Below, piece by piece: positions 26,296 through 34,612 of a stretch of DNA of 64,000 nt (the first letter of the stretch is position 1; each line of letters opens with the position of its first letter). The notes beneath the pieces are model-generated. The model was given only the letters and a program-made list of their open reading frames with translations. It did no database searches and had not been told where the DNA came from. The stretch spans positions 372,001-436,000 of the forward strand of contig JADJVA010000004.1 of the NCBI GenBank assembly GCA_016716765.1. Reading direction: 5' to 3'. The position numbers were made by a program, and so were the translations under genes. Source of the stretch: Bdellovibrionales bacterium. GTDB taxonomy: Bacteria; Bdellovibrionota; Bdellovibrionia; Bdellovibrionales; UBA1609.

Positions 26296-26659
26296 TTACT
26301 TTGGATCTGCAGCCAACCTATTTCGACATGTCCTTATTTTATTCCCCTGGCGCTGACGGGCCTCGAATATTCTCTCTGCTTCAGTCAGCTTAATACGCAG
26401 GTCCTTGAGCCCCTGTTCCAGTTCATTTCGTTTTTTCACATCGCTAATTTTAGGCAAATGATTGATAATGAGAAGAATGAGATGTGCTCTCATTCGAGCG
26501 ATATCAAATTTTGAGAGGGGCGAGTTCGTTTCAGGTCCTTTTGCAATAGCAACCCACTTGAGTGTATTCAATTGTTCACGATAGAATGGTTTTTTGAAGA
26601 AGAGATTCAGAGGTGCTTTTTTTGGAGTGGCTCACAATTTCCGGCCCCTCTCTGCGCAC
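26296..26659 (-). pseudogene. Possible frameshifted gene fragment, unknown
   Basis: A minus-strand frame from TTG 26571 encodes about 90 residues with a helical stretch (FDIARMRAHLILLIINHL) and a charged coiled-coil-like end. The same frame continues upstream without a start through FFKKPFYREQLNTLKW to a seven-base T run at 26617-26623. In the neighbouring frame a GTG at 26659 leads into that run. Removing one base there would give one about 120-residue protein. I cannot tell whether this is a decayed gene or chance; it lies directly after the gene 26696-27589 on the same strand. The rest of the interval 26095-26695 shows nothing else I can support. Confidence 0.3.
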
Positions 26660-26695
26660 CCACGCCGGTTCTTTAGAAGGGTGTTCTGTCTTCTT

Positions 26696-27589
26696 TCAGA
26701 GGGGTCCCCTTTTCGGGCCGAAACTGAGCAGTTTTACGATATCTAAGCGTTCTCTGCGTTCTGCGGACCCTGCGATTTCCTGAACTAAATCTGGAGAAGG
26801 TCCGATGAGGTCACCTAATTCTCTGTTAAATACAGTTCGGAAAAGAAGCTCGGCACAAGGTTCCCAAGGAGCGCAATGGATGGCATTCGATGCTTTTCTA
26901 GATTCACTTGCATGCCACTCAGCGCGATCAAGAGTCCCGTCGGCAGAAAAAGTAAAAACTGCGTCTTCTATGTATTTATCATCAGATACGTCGCTGCTCA
27001 GGGACCACGTGACCGCAATGTCAGCGAGTAAAGGACTTCCTTTCCCAAATACCCAACGGGCATAGGTTTCTGTAGCCATAAATGCAAACCTGCCATTTCG
27101 AAATTGCCTCAAAGGTACTGACAATTTATATTCCAAGCTCGTAATTTCAGAATGAGATCCGATCTGTACAGAGCCTTGAGTTAATTCATAATGAATTTTT
27201 ACCTCCGAACCGTCAGAAGGAACCTTAAAACTCTTTATGAGATGGAATCGTGTTGTATCTTTCCTGGGATGAGTCGCCCTTTCCAAGGTGAGGCCTTCGC
27301 CGAGATCAATATCGATACTCGACAGGTAGCGGCCTCCAGGTCGACTCAGTTGAAGCGTTTCAAACGATTGATCATCATAAACTTGCTTTCCATTTCTTTC
27401 ATGAATGGTTACAATGGGTAACTTAAAAGCAGGGGTTGAGACACGAATGTAATACCGTGAATCAGAATCAATGTTCACATATCGTGAATTTGGGCCCAAA
27501 TAGCTCAGGCATCTGCTCGCTCCAACGGCCGAATTAAACTCAAAAGCAAAAAGACCCACGACAAAAGATAAAAATATTTGGAATTTCAT
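26696..27589 (-). CDS. Exported protein of unknown function
   Basis: 297 residues from ATG 27589, which follows GAGGG; the open frame continues further upstream but overlaps the HTH gene. A clear signal peptide (FQIFLSFVVGLFAFEFNSAVGA) is followed by a mature domain rich in beta-strand patterns (RYYIRVSTPAFKLPIVTIHE, SVQIGSHSEITSLEYKLSVPL), like a secreted beta-sandwich. A few Cys residues (AIHCAPWEPCAE) could form a disulfide. No known family. It is preceded by the membrane-anchored HTH gene on the same strand with a 77-bp gap. Confidence 0.75.
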   Translation of the reverse strand: MKFQIFLSFVVGLFAFEFNSAVGASRCLSYLGPNSRYVNIDSDSRYYIRVSTPAFKLPIVTIHERNGKQVYDDQSFETLQLSRPGGRYLSSIDIDLGEGLTLERATHPRKDTTRFHLIKSFKVPSDGSEVKIHYELTQGSVQIGSHSEITSLEYKLSVPLRQFRNGRFAFMATETYARWVFGKGSPLLADIAVTWSLSSDVSDDKYIEDAVFTFSADGTLDRAEWHASESRKASNAIHCAPWEPCAELLFRTVFNRELGDLIGPSPDLVQEIAGSAERRERLDIVKLLSFGPKRGPL

Positions 27590-27666
27590 CCGCCCTCTAT
27601 ATGTGAGCTCAAAGAAAATGACAAATGTTTTGGAATGATTGGCAAAAAATTGCCTTGTGGTCTCCA

Positions 27667-28329
27667 TCAGAAAATCATTTTCCACATGAAAACAGCAAGT
27701 AATCCTAGAAAGTTCACTAGAGCAACTAGTTTCCAGCCCAGCTCTATCGAAACCTGGCGTTCCGCAGTATCGAGAGATCTGGAGTCTTCAAAATCTTCAA
27801 CCCTTTTGATCAGTTCAGTTTCCAAACGATTGTTCTCGCTTTTTAGATAAGAGATTTGCCGTTCCAATTCCGATTGAACTTGGTTTAGTCGTTCCTCCTG
27901 GACCTTCGCCACATCTCCTGAATTAAATGAGTTTTGTGGGTGCCATCCTGGCTGTTTATCAATCAGAGCCATATACCACTGAAGGGCTCTAAATATGTGA
28001 GGAGGTGCCGAGTCTTCGTTCTTGGTCCACCTTGTCCATGCAGAAGGGTCAACCAGCAAGAGCTGCGCCATTTTTCGGCGACTCAAGCCAAGAGAGATTC
28101 GTATGTCTTCGAGGTGCCCAATTTTCTTCTGAATGACTGCAGTCTCAGCCTCATATTTGAGTCGCAGGGAGGTCTTTGATCTGTCAGCGCCCCCTTTTTC
28201 ACGAAGTTTTGCCTCAGAATATGACTCAAAAACCATGCTTTTCGATGCATATTCAGCATCGATTTTAGGTTGAATTCTCCTGGGCTCCAATTCGGAATTA
28301 TCCTTTGTCTCCTGATTTAGTGTTTCCAT
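27667..28329 (-). CDS. Membrane-anchored helix-turn-helix regulator
   Basis: 220 residues. A helix-turn-helix segment of the Cro/C1 type lies at about residues 74-120 (IRISLGLSRRKMAQLLLVDPS, then WTRWTKNEDSAP). A coiled coil follows (about 140-190, EERLNQVQSELERQISYL) and a single C-terminal transmembrane helix (LGWKLVALVNFLGLLAVFMW). This makes a DNA-binding protein held at the inner membrane by its C-terminus, an uncommon arrangement. Upstream, an imperfect inverted repeat 15 bases before the start codon is a candidate self-operator. The gene is divergent from a tyrosine recombinase. Confidence 0.8.
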   Translation of the reverse strand: METLNQETKDNSELEPRRIQPKIDAEYASKSMVFESYSEAKLREKGGADRSKTSLRLKYEAETAVIQKKIGHLEDIRISLGLSRRKMAQLLLVDPSAWTRWTKNEDSAPPHIFRALQWYMALIDKQPGWHPQNSFNSGDVAKVQEERLNQVQSELERQISYLKSENNRLETELIKRVEDFEDSRSLDTAERQVSIELGWKLVALVNFLGLLAVFMWKMIF

Positions 28330-28343
28330 TTATCATCCTTAAT

Positions 28344-28379
28344 ATTGTGTTTTACATAATCATTATTGTGAAATACAAT
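28344..28379. promoter_or_regulatory. Imperfect inverted repeat upstream of HTH regulator
   Basis: Arms ATTGTGTTTTACA (28344-28356) and TGTGAAATACAAT (28367-28379) pair at 11 of 13 positions around a 10-base spacer. Position 15 bases before the regulator start suggests an autoregulatory operator. Inference only. Confidence 0.45.
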
Positions 28380-28497
28380 GAAATATGAAGCAAATCACAA
28401 TTGGATAGAGAGCGCCGCATAAAATTGTCTAAAATTCGTTTTGGATAGACAGGTTGCATTCTTGACCCTGCCCTCCATATGCCTACTTTCAAATTTG

Positions 28498-28525
28498 ACT
28501 GTAACTTATAGTTATAAGTCACAGT
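28498..28525. repeat. Near-perfect inverted repeat in divergent intergenic region
   Basis: Arms ACTGTAACTTATA (28498-28510) and TATAAGTCACAGT (28513-28525) pair at 12 of 13 positions with a two-base centre. This is a dyad of the size bound by a dimeric regulator. It is in the 345-bp interval between the HTH gene and the recombinase gene. Confidence 0.55.
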
Positions 28526-28597
28526 ATTAAGTAGTTGATTATATTTAATTTAAAGAGTGTACTGGTTAAGGTCTTATACTTGATCGCATAGCATTGG

Positions 28598-28614
28598 ATT
28601 GCGTCAACCGCAAT
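28598..28614. repeat. Short inverted repeat
   Basis: ATTGCG and CGCAAT around TCAAC. Short, so chance is possible; listed because three other dyads lie in the same interval. Confidence 0.35.
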
Positions 28615-28624
28615 GACTCGATGA

Positions 28625-28647
28625 GTATAAACTAAAGTTAGTTATAC
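28625..28647. repeat. Near-perfect dyad before recombinase gene
   Basis: GTATAAACTAA (28625-28635), AG, then TTAGTTATAC (28638-28647); the arms match except for one missing T. It ends 27 bases before the recombinase ATG and could be its operator. Confidence 0.45.
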
Positions 28648-28674
28648 AAAAACCACACGCGAGGTATATGCAGC

Positions 28675-29211
28675 ATGGCAAGCACATCACGCTATTCACT
28701 CAACAAGAATAAGTACCTTCTTGATCCTGAATTTGAAAGGCTAGAGTATTTACTCAAAAGCCATTTAAAGAGAGACCCACGCAACTGTGTATTGCTTTTT
28801 TTGGCCTTAAATACGGGAGCTAGAGCCACCGAGCTGCTCAATCTCGGCCAGAAAGATATCAATGTTTACGAATCTAGTCTTTTTATCAAGGGGATAAAGG
28901 GCAGCAATGACCGAGAGATCCCACTGCCGCATTGGCTATTTGGGGAGCTCCAACAACTGGCTGCCAGGGCTCCTGACAGAGAAAGACTATTTCCCATTGG
29001 CTACAACAGATTTCGGCAGATATGGGATCTCTATCGGCCCGTCCCCAAAAAACTTCACTCCCTGCGGCACACATTTGCCATCAGGCTTTATCGAAAAACA
29101 AAGGACTTGCGACTCCTACAGGTTGCCCTCGGCCACCGCAATATTACAAATACAATGGTCTACGCTGACTATTTGTATTCCCAGCAGGAGCTGAGAAAAC
29201 TCATTCTCTAG
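28675..29211 (+). CDS. Minimal tyrosine recombinase
   Basis: 178 residues, comprising only the catalytic domain of the phage integrase/Xer family. The catalytic set is visible: Arg in TGARATELLNL, Lys in the following beta-turn (IKGIKGSN), HSLRHTFAI (His-x-x-Arg), GHRN and the nucleophile Tyr in MVYADY. The usual N-terminal SAM-like core-binding domain is reduced to about 15-30 residues, so it may act with a partner or at a local site. A GAGG site lies about 11 bases before the ATG. It is divergent from the membrane-anchored HTH regulator across an interval with four inverted repeats. Confidence 0.88.
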   Translation: MASTSRYSLNKNKYLLDPEFERLEYLLKSHLKRDPRNCVLLFLALNTGARATELLNLGQKDINVYESSLFIKGIKGSNDREIPLPHWLFGELQQLAARAPDRERLFPIGYNRFRQIWDLYRPVPKKLHSLRHTFAIRLYRKTKDLRLLQVALGHRNITNTMVYADYLYSQQELRKLIL

Positions 29212-29214
29212 AAG

Positions 29215-29655
29215 CTAAAAAAGGTCCTTCACTGCCGAGAAAATCTCAACTTCCGGAGCTAGAGTCATTTCTTTGTTTAAGCTTCCACGAACCAATTTTT
29301 TAGTCTCTTCGGTGAGGCTGTTACGCAATTCTCCCAAAAATTTTGGAGGAGCAACCAGTATGAGACTCTCAAAGTCAGATTTACATCGGCTTTTTTCCAA
29401 AACTTCTGCAATGGCCTTTGAGAACCGCTGCGCCAACTGGCGTTCGATATCAACCTCTGTTCCTGTCGTGTGTTTGTGAGTCCGCGTGTAGCCCTTAAGG
29501 GTCGGTCGCTCCGCCGTGAATTCATGTATCTTGTCGCGGCCCTCCGGGAATTCGAGACCTTTTACAAACTTTATCCCTTGCGTAAGCGATATAAGACGAA
29601 ACACCTTCGCATGGCTTTCGTCAGCAACCAGAATCCAGGCATTTTTATTTGGCAT
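29215..29655 (-). CDS. Host-attachment-protein family (PF10116-like) protein
   Basis: 146 residues. It begins KNAWILVADESHAKVFRLI, the typical start of the family annotated as 'protein required for attachment to host cells', and continues with a central acidic and His-rich stretch and LILVAPPKFLGELRNSL. These proteins have an RNase H-like or eRF1-related fold, and their role in attachment has only been suggested in a few bacteria. Here it is cytoplasmic (no signal peptide). A GAGGAGG site precedes the ATG. It is convergent with the recombinase gene, with stops 3 bases apart. Confidence 0.85.
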   Translation of the reverse strand: MPNKNAWILVADESHAKVFRLISLTQGIKFVKGLEFPEGRDKIHEFTAERPTLKGYTRTHKHTTGTEVDIERQLAQRFSKAIAEVLEKSRCKSDFESLILVAPPKFLGELRNSLTEETKKLVRGSLNKEMTLAPEVEIFSAVKDLF

Positions 29656-29789
29656 CAGAGAACCTCCTCGATACCCATGGTCTTACAAGAAACGTGACAC
29701 TCCTGCACCTGTATAACGAATCTAAAGAAAATAATGGGAAATTCTTGCGATCTCTGGGTGAATTCTGAGTCTATTTGTCCCTATCCTAT

Positions 29790-31592
29790 TTACTGGGTGC
29801 AAAAGAGTACAGATTCTGCCATTAGAACCTGATAGTCAGTTCCAAAAGGCTTTGCCTTTTCGATTTGATAAACAGGTTCTGTAAGATTCTTGTTATGGAC
29901 GCACTCTTTAATTTTCTTCACTTCTTCGGGTCGAGATTGAGTCCACTTTATCTGTGTATCGTTGGCTATTGCGTTCTCATACAAGTCCATTTCTCGAGGC
30001 CGCCAAAGCTCATCAGAGGAGAGGCTGGGGTCGATAGGGACATCAAAATCCGGTGTAATTCCCCTTCCTTGATGTGAAAGGCCACTCGACTGATAAAATT
30101 GGTGGCTTGTATAGAATAACAGAACTCTATTCTCTTTTGAGCCTCCGATTACCACAGCGTCCTGAGCCGTACCCTTCCCAAAGGATTGTTCTCCAACGAT
30201 CCATGCACGCTGAACCTCCTGGAAAAAACCAGCAACGACCTCCGCTACGCTCGCGGTGAACGAGTTAATCAGCACCACTAGGTTGAGCTTGGTCACCTGC
30301 TGATGATCCGTCATCATCAAGAGCAAGGAGTTTTCTTTCAGGTTTCGCACCTTGGCTGCAATGCGATTCTCTCCTGAAAACAAGCCCGCAACACAGCTGG
30401 CCTGAGCCAAAAAACCGCCTCCGTTGTTCCTCAAATCAAGAACAATTCCTTCGGCTCCCTGTCTTTCGACCTCGAGAATCGCTGTTTTAATTTGCTTGCA
30501 AGTAGATCGATTTTCATCGGTATTGAGAAAGTCATTTAAAGCGATATAACCGTACATTCGACCCATATGTTGAATAAATTCAGGCACCACAATATCAGTC
30601 GTCACATCAGCTCTCTGAACCACCACTTCAAGAAGGTTGTCGCCTCTTTGTATCTTGAGAGTGACTTTGGTTCCAGGATCCCCTAATAGCAAGGGTGCAA
30701 CTTGATCGACAGAAGGTGATTGATCAAAAACTGCCGTATCGATGCCCAAAAGAACATCATTGTCCATGATACCGGCATTTTCAGCGGGACTTCCTTTCAA
30801 AGCGCGCAAGTACAGCTTGTTTCCTAAAGGCATCACCAGAAGACCCAGACTACTTTTCTGAATTTCATTGATCTTATTTGATTGCAGATCGTTAAAGCTT
30901 TTTTCATCAATGATATACGTATGAGGATCGTTGAATTTAAGATATTTATTTATAGCAGCGGCTGTAATTGCTGATTCACGATTTTCATTTCCTGGCTCAC
31001 TCAATAGTTTGTCATATAAATTGATGACAGCCTTATCTATATCTAACTGGGTTTCCCGATGAATCAAATAAATTTTCCCATACAACTCTAATTGCTTTCT
31101 TCTTTCATTTTTCTCATTTTCAAGGTGCAATTTTGTCTGGAATCCATTTCTTAGGCTTTGGTCGTCCGCAAGGACCTCTTTTGGAAGAAACCCTACGCTC
31201 CCCACCGATCGTAGCCTCTCTGGAGCCTCTTTTTTTTGATCTACAGCCAATTGCAATGCTGGTCTCAGTTGCCCAGCAATTGCATCAAGAACAAGTAGGC
31301 AGAGCTTAAATGCATCACCCGATTTTGAGCAACTTCGATTGTTAATGAGTCCAAGAACTTGAAGTCGACTAAGGCCCGTTTGTCTCCAATAGTAGACTTC
31401 TTTCTCAGCTTCGCTCATGCTCCATGCAGGACGATAAGATCCAAAAAGAAATCCCATTCCAACCACAAACAAGAATTTTCGTGCTTTGTAAACCGAGCTC
31501 CGCAGACAGATTTTAGCACCCACTCGACGACTCCTCCTTAAAGGAAGAAAAAACACGGACTCTAGCATTTCCCTCAGATAATTTGTATCCAC
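29790..31592 (-). CDS. S41-family C-terminal processing (tail-specific) peptidase
   Basis: 600 residues from GTG 31592; ATG 31568 is an alternative. An N-terminal signal segment (KFLFVVGMGFLFGSYRPAWS) is followed by a helical region, a PDZ domain (about 240-330, NAGIMDNDVLLGIDTA) and the S41 catalytic core: LDLRNNGGGFL, SFTASVAEVVAG with the nucleophile Ser, and GEQSFGKGTAQ with the general-base Lys. This is the CtpA/Prc architecture, acting in the periplasm on protein C-termini or on cell-wall enzymes. It is flanked by noncoding DNA on both sides and looks monocistronic. Confidence 0.92.
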   Translation of the reverse strand: MDTNYLREMLESVFFLPLRRSRRVGAKICLRSSVYKARKFLFVVGMGFLFGSYRPAWSMSEAEKEVYYWRQTGLSRLQVLGLINNRSCSKSGDAFKLCLLVLDAIAGQLRPALQLAVDQKKEAPERLRSVGSVGFLPKEVLADDQSLRNGFQTKLHLENEKNERRKQLELYGKIYLIHRETQLDIDKAVINLYDKLLSEPGNENRESAITAAAINKYLKFNDPHTYIIDEKSFNDLQSNKINEIQKSSLGLLVMPLGNKLYLRALKGSPAENAGIMDNDVLLGIDTAVFDQSPSVDQVAPLLLGDPGTKVTLKIQRGDNLLEVVVQRADVTTDIVVPEFIQHMGRMYGYIALNDFLNTDENRSTCKQIKTAILEVERQGAEGIVLDLRNNGGGFLAQASCVAGLFSGENRIAAKVRNLKENSLLLMMTDHQQVTKLNLVVLINSFTASVAEVVAGFFQEVQRAWIVGEQSFGKGTAQDAVVIGGSKENRVLLFYTSHQFYQSSGLSHQGRGITPDFDVPIDPSLSSDELWRPREMDLYENAIANDTQIKWTQSRPEEVKKIKECVHNKNLTEPVYQIEKAKPFGTDYQVLMAESVLFCTQ

Positions 31593-31905
31593 CTTAAAAT
31601 TCTTACAAACGCCAAGACAAATAGTACGATTATTGCGACAATCCGGACCAGATGAAAACGCTTTTGATGATCTTGATGGTTTTTTTGCCGTATCGCTTTC
31701 TACAACTTCCTATGCAAGTTGGCATTTACGAAGTTGCCTCATGCTTCTATTGGGTCAAAAGCGAGATACTGCTGGGAAAAACACTTGCTCAGAGTTCAGT
31801 TAGTCGAGATACAAGAGATCGCCATAAAGGGAAGATTGACTCGCCTTTTTGAAAATTTTTCTTTCGCTTTTCCTGCTGGCCATATCGTCAATTGTGAACC
31901 TCTCA
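31593..31905. other. Interval without a supported gene
   Basis: About 310 bases between the S41 gene and the IS605-type element. Two short overlapping plus-strand frames begin at 31652 and 31719, but neither has a ribosome site or a recognisable sequence. I see no RNA gene or repeat. Confidence 0.5.
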
Positions 31906-31933
31906 CCACTTTTCCCTTGTCGGGAATAAGTGG
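31906..31933. other. Hairpin at tnpB 3' side (candidate right end/omega-RNA part)
   Basis: CCACTTTTCCC, loop TTGTC, GGGAA, one unpaired T, AAGTGG: an 11-bp stem with a single bulge. IS605-type right ends have such subterminal hairpins, and TnpB guide RNAs end in this region. Function inferred. Confidence 0.5.
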
Positions 31934-31954
31934 GAGCATCAAGCGGATGGCGTC

Positions 31955-33187
31955 TCATGATGCCACCTCAAATCTTGATGATTCCTGCTTCGCCGAGGCC
32001 ATGGTTGTTGGGCGCCCTTTCGGCCGTACAACAGAGCCTTTCCTCTCCACAGGCTGATGAACGGGGTAGGACCCACCCTCGTTTTGAATATTTATTGCAG
32101 CATTGATGTCCCTATCGTGATGAGCATGACATGACTCACATGTCCATTCCCGATCGGAAGTGTGAGTTCGCTGTTCACGAACCCGCACTGATGGCACATC
32201 TTAGAACTTGGAAACCAAGTCGATATAAAATGCAAATGTTTGTCGTATTGGACAGCATACACCTTCATTATCTCAACAAGTCTTCCCCATGACTGAAACG
32301 CAATTGACTTTGCCAGTCTTCGGTTTTTCATCATGCCCTTCACATTGAGTGTCTCCATCGCTACCACTTGGTTCTGGCGGTAGATATTGAGAGCCAATTT
32401 GTGAAGATAGTCCTCCCTTTGGAACTTTATTTTTTTCGTGCAACTTTGCAAGCTGTAATCTTGTTTTTCGTAGTTATTGGAGCGATCTTCGCGCTTTTCT
32501 GATTTCTGCATATCTCGTTGGCGCTGCATCTTCTTTTGAAGCCTGCGCTTGCTCTCGAGCGTTTCAATGTCTTTGGAACCTGGATCTTCTCGCCATCACT
32601 CAGAACAATCTGCTTGATGTTCAGATCCACCCCCACGATCCCATCATGGGTTGAAAGAATTTTCTCCTTCGTATTGAATTTTGTGACGATGCTGACGAAG
32701 TATCGTCCACTTGCAGTTTTAGAGATGGTGGCGGCACCGAACTTTGCACCGTCTGGAAATTCTCTATGCATTTTCATCGGTATCCAAGTCTTGTATTTTG
32801 GAATAAATACGCAAGTTTGTCCCGACACTGATTTGATTTTTGGTTGTGGGAGTGAAAAACTTTGCGCAGCCAACTTCTTTTTGAGTCTTGGCTTTTACCG
32901 CGTCCTGCAAACAGATTCTGATAGGCGACATCGAGATCGTGAGTTGCAACTTGCAAGGATTGACTTGGCACGTCACTCAGCCAGTCAATGGCTTCTTTCC
33001 AGATGAGGAGATGTTCTTGCATCTCTGTGCGAGAGAGTTTCTGTATCCCATCCGCGTACAGCTCCTCGTTTATCTTTAGAAATTGGTTGTACACAAAGCG
33101 AACCGAGCCAAATATCTTCCCTAGATGCCGTTTCTGCACCGGTGAGGGAAAAATTTCGAATTTGTAGCGTCTTGTGAGTTGCTTCAT
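31955..33187 (-). pseudogene. tnpB: TnpB (RNA-guided nuclease family) pseudogene with several frameshifts
   Basis: The gene runs across four consecutive reading frames (from 33187, 32873, 32529 and 32197), so at least three frameshifts separate its parts. The order of motifs is that of TnpB: the N-terminal MKQLTRRYKFEIFPSPVQK, RuvC-I Asp in GIVGVDLNIKQI, RuvC-II Glu in VVAMETLNVKGMMKN, the zinc-finger half SSKMCHQCG, the other half WTCESCH, and RuvC-III DRDINAAINI. All three catalytic residues survive individually, but no single frame encodes the protein. TnpB is the ancestor of Cas12 and is guided by an RNA from the element's right end. Confidence 0.85.
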
Positions 33188-33214
33188 TTCCTTGTTTGCT
33201 TTATTATTAGTGTT

Positions 33215-33647
33215 ATGAAAAGTCAAATCAAAGAAAAAACGAAATTACGTGGACATTTTCACGCCGTTTACAGTCTCAACTATCACTTAGTGTTAGTAAC
33301 CAAATATCGAAAAAGATGTCTCAAGCCGGAGCAATTAGAGTTTCTAAAGCAAGAGTTCAGCAGACTTTTTTGTGAATGGGACTGCAGACTCCTCGAGTTT
33401 GGCGGCAAAGGAGACCACGTTCATCTTCTCTTTGAAGCACACCCGGCGATGAATCTTTCAAAGCTCATCAACAACCTAAAAACCGTAACGAGCAGACTTA
33501 TTAGGAAGAAGTTTCCAGCACACCTGAAGAAATATTATTCGAAACCTGTTTTCTGGACTCGAGCCTATTGTCTCATTTCGACGGGCGGAGCGACACTTGA
33601 GGTCAAAAAAATATGTAGAAAATCAGGAAAATGAAAAATCATCCTGA
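33215..33647 (+). pseudogene. tnpA: IS200/IS605 Y1 transposase TnpA, frameshifted before the catalytic Tyr
   Basis: Starting at ATG 33215 the frame encodes a Y1 HUH transposase: YSLNYHLVLVTKYRKR, the HUH motif in GKGDHVHLLFE, and WTRAYCLISTGGATLEV. A run of seven A at 33604-33610 then shifts the frame. As given, translation ends KKICRKSGK. Removing one A gives KKYVENQENEKSS and a stop at 33645-33647, restoring the catalytic Tyr in the expected helix. The change therefore removes exactly the nucleophile. It may be a true mutation or a homopolymer sequencing error. Confidence 0.85.
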
Positions 33648-33657
33648 TTTCAAGACC

Positions 33658-33675
33658 TCCTCCATCCATGGAGGA
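33658..33675. other. Hairpin at tnpA 3' side (candidate IS605 left end)
   Basis: TCCTCCAT, CC, ATGGAGGA: a perfect 8-bp stem with a two-base loop, located 10 bases after the restored tnpA stop. Subterminal hairpins like this are recognised by TnpA. Confidence 0.55.
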
Positions 33676-33717
33676 AAGTCGAGTTTCATTCATCTCCACC
33701 TAAATCAAAGATTTTAG

Positions 33718-33879
33718 ATGGAGAATTCTGAAACGGGTTTGTTAAACTATCTCCCTCCCGAACGCCTCGACAGAGGTCTGGGTCTCGTTGGATTTGTGGA
33801 TCATCGTAAGTGGTTAGCTTTCCTATTTCAAAATGATCATGCTAGGCTTTCTCAAGAGACTCTCACCTTCCTCACTTGA
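33718..33879 (+). CDS. Short open frame of uncertain reality (53 codons)
   Basis: ATG 33718 to TGA 33879 encodes a 53-residue, Leu-rich sequence beginning MENSETGLLNYLPPERLDRG. It ends 25 bases before the preferred GTG start of the outer-membrane barrel gene and has no clear ribosome site. It could be a leader peptide, a gene fragment or chance. Confidence 0.3.
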   Translation: MENSETGLLNYLPPERLDRGLGLVGFVDHRKWLAFLFQNDHARLSQETLTFLT

Positions 33880-33904
33880 GATATTTCGAAAAAGGAGTCC
33901 AGTT

Positions 33905-34612
33905 GTGACGATCAGGGAAATAGGAATTATTATACTCGTTACTTTTGCAACATTAGGAAATGCCTGGATAAAAACGGCGTCGGCTGCTCCTCCCGCCGCG
34001 TTCTATGATCTTCCTAAGGTTGTGGCCGTCCAGAATCGCACCTATTTTCTGAATCACGACTTAACTGCTCAATTAGGTTGGTTGCCAAGCGATGCGTTTA
34101 ATAAGGGCTATACGGTCGGTTTATCTTATACCACCTTTTTCAGTGACTATTTAGGCTGGGAGGTCGTCAACGCTAACTACTCATTTAATAGTGAGACGAA
34201 CCTTAAAAAGGATCTCCTCAATAATTTTGGGGCCGCCGTTGAGAATGTGGGTTTTGATGGTGTACTTGATTTTGTGACCTATTATTTTACTACGAACATT
34301 GTCTACACGCCACTCTACACAAAAAGCCTCCTTTTTAACAAACATATCACTCGGGGGGAAGTCAGTTTCGTTTTTGGAGCTGGGGGTGCTAACTTCGATG
34401 CGAGCGGGATACGGACTCTGATCAATGCTGGACTCTACCTGCGCTTCTTCACGAAAGCCGACACTTCTTGGAAATTTGATTTTCGTGACTTCCTCTATTT
34501 TGAAAAGAGTTTGGGGGCCGTCAATTCGATGTCCCTTATGGTTGGTTACTCCATGCAACTGGGAAAGCCTCCCGTAAGACCCCTTTCCAGTGAGGAAATT
34601 GATACAAAATGA
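33905..34612 (+). CDS. Outer-membrane beta-barrel protein of Glt/gliding-like cluster
   Basis: 235 residues from GTG 33905, chosen because AAGGAG lies seven bases upstream; the frame opens earlier at 33833 without a ribosome site. A signal peptide (EIGIIILVTFATLGNAWIKTASA) precedes a mature part of alternating strands ending in SMSLMVGYSMQLG, fitting the small barrel family found in Myxococcus and Bdellovibrio gliding clusters (GltA/GltB-like). Its stop overlaps the next gene (ATGA). It is the probable outer-membrane exit of the trans-envelope complex encoded by the next three genes. Family assignment is from context and pattern, not a search. Confidence 0.75.
   Translation: MTIREIGIIILVTFATLGNAWIKTASAAPPAAFYDLPKVVAVQNRTYFLNHDLTAQLGWLPSDAFNKGYTVGLSYTTFFSDYLGWEVVNANYSFNSETNLKKDLLNNFGAAVENVGFDGVLDFVTYYFTTNIVYTPLYTKSLLFNKHITRGEVSFVFGAGGANFDASGIRTLINAGLYLRFFTKADTSWKFDFRDFLYFEKSLGAVNSMSLMVGYSMQLGKPPVRPLSSEEIDTK

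Larger units (their letters stand above)
31906..33675. mobile_element. Decayed IS200/IS605-family element (divergent tnpA and tnpB)
   Basis: Divergent tnpA (plus, from 33215) and tnpB (minus, from 33187) with a hairpin beyond each gene's 3' end (31906-31933 and 33658-33675), the usual IS605 layout. The exact ends cannot be fixed, since these elements have no terminal inverted repeats or target duplication. Both genes carry frameshifts, so the element is inactive in the form given. Confidence 0.8.

Noticed and set aside
26281..26514. Plus-strand 77-codon frame
   Set aside because: No ribosome site, low protein-like character; the minus-strand reading is slightly better, though itself uncertain.
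28498..28525. dif/Xer-type recombination site
   Set aside because: Arm size (13) and two-base centre do not fit the 11-6-11 layout of dif sites; a regulator dyad fits better.
31652..31852. Plus-strand 66-codon frame with hydrophobic start
   Set aside because: No ribosome site, overlaps another frame, no recognisable sequence.
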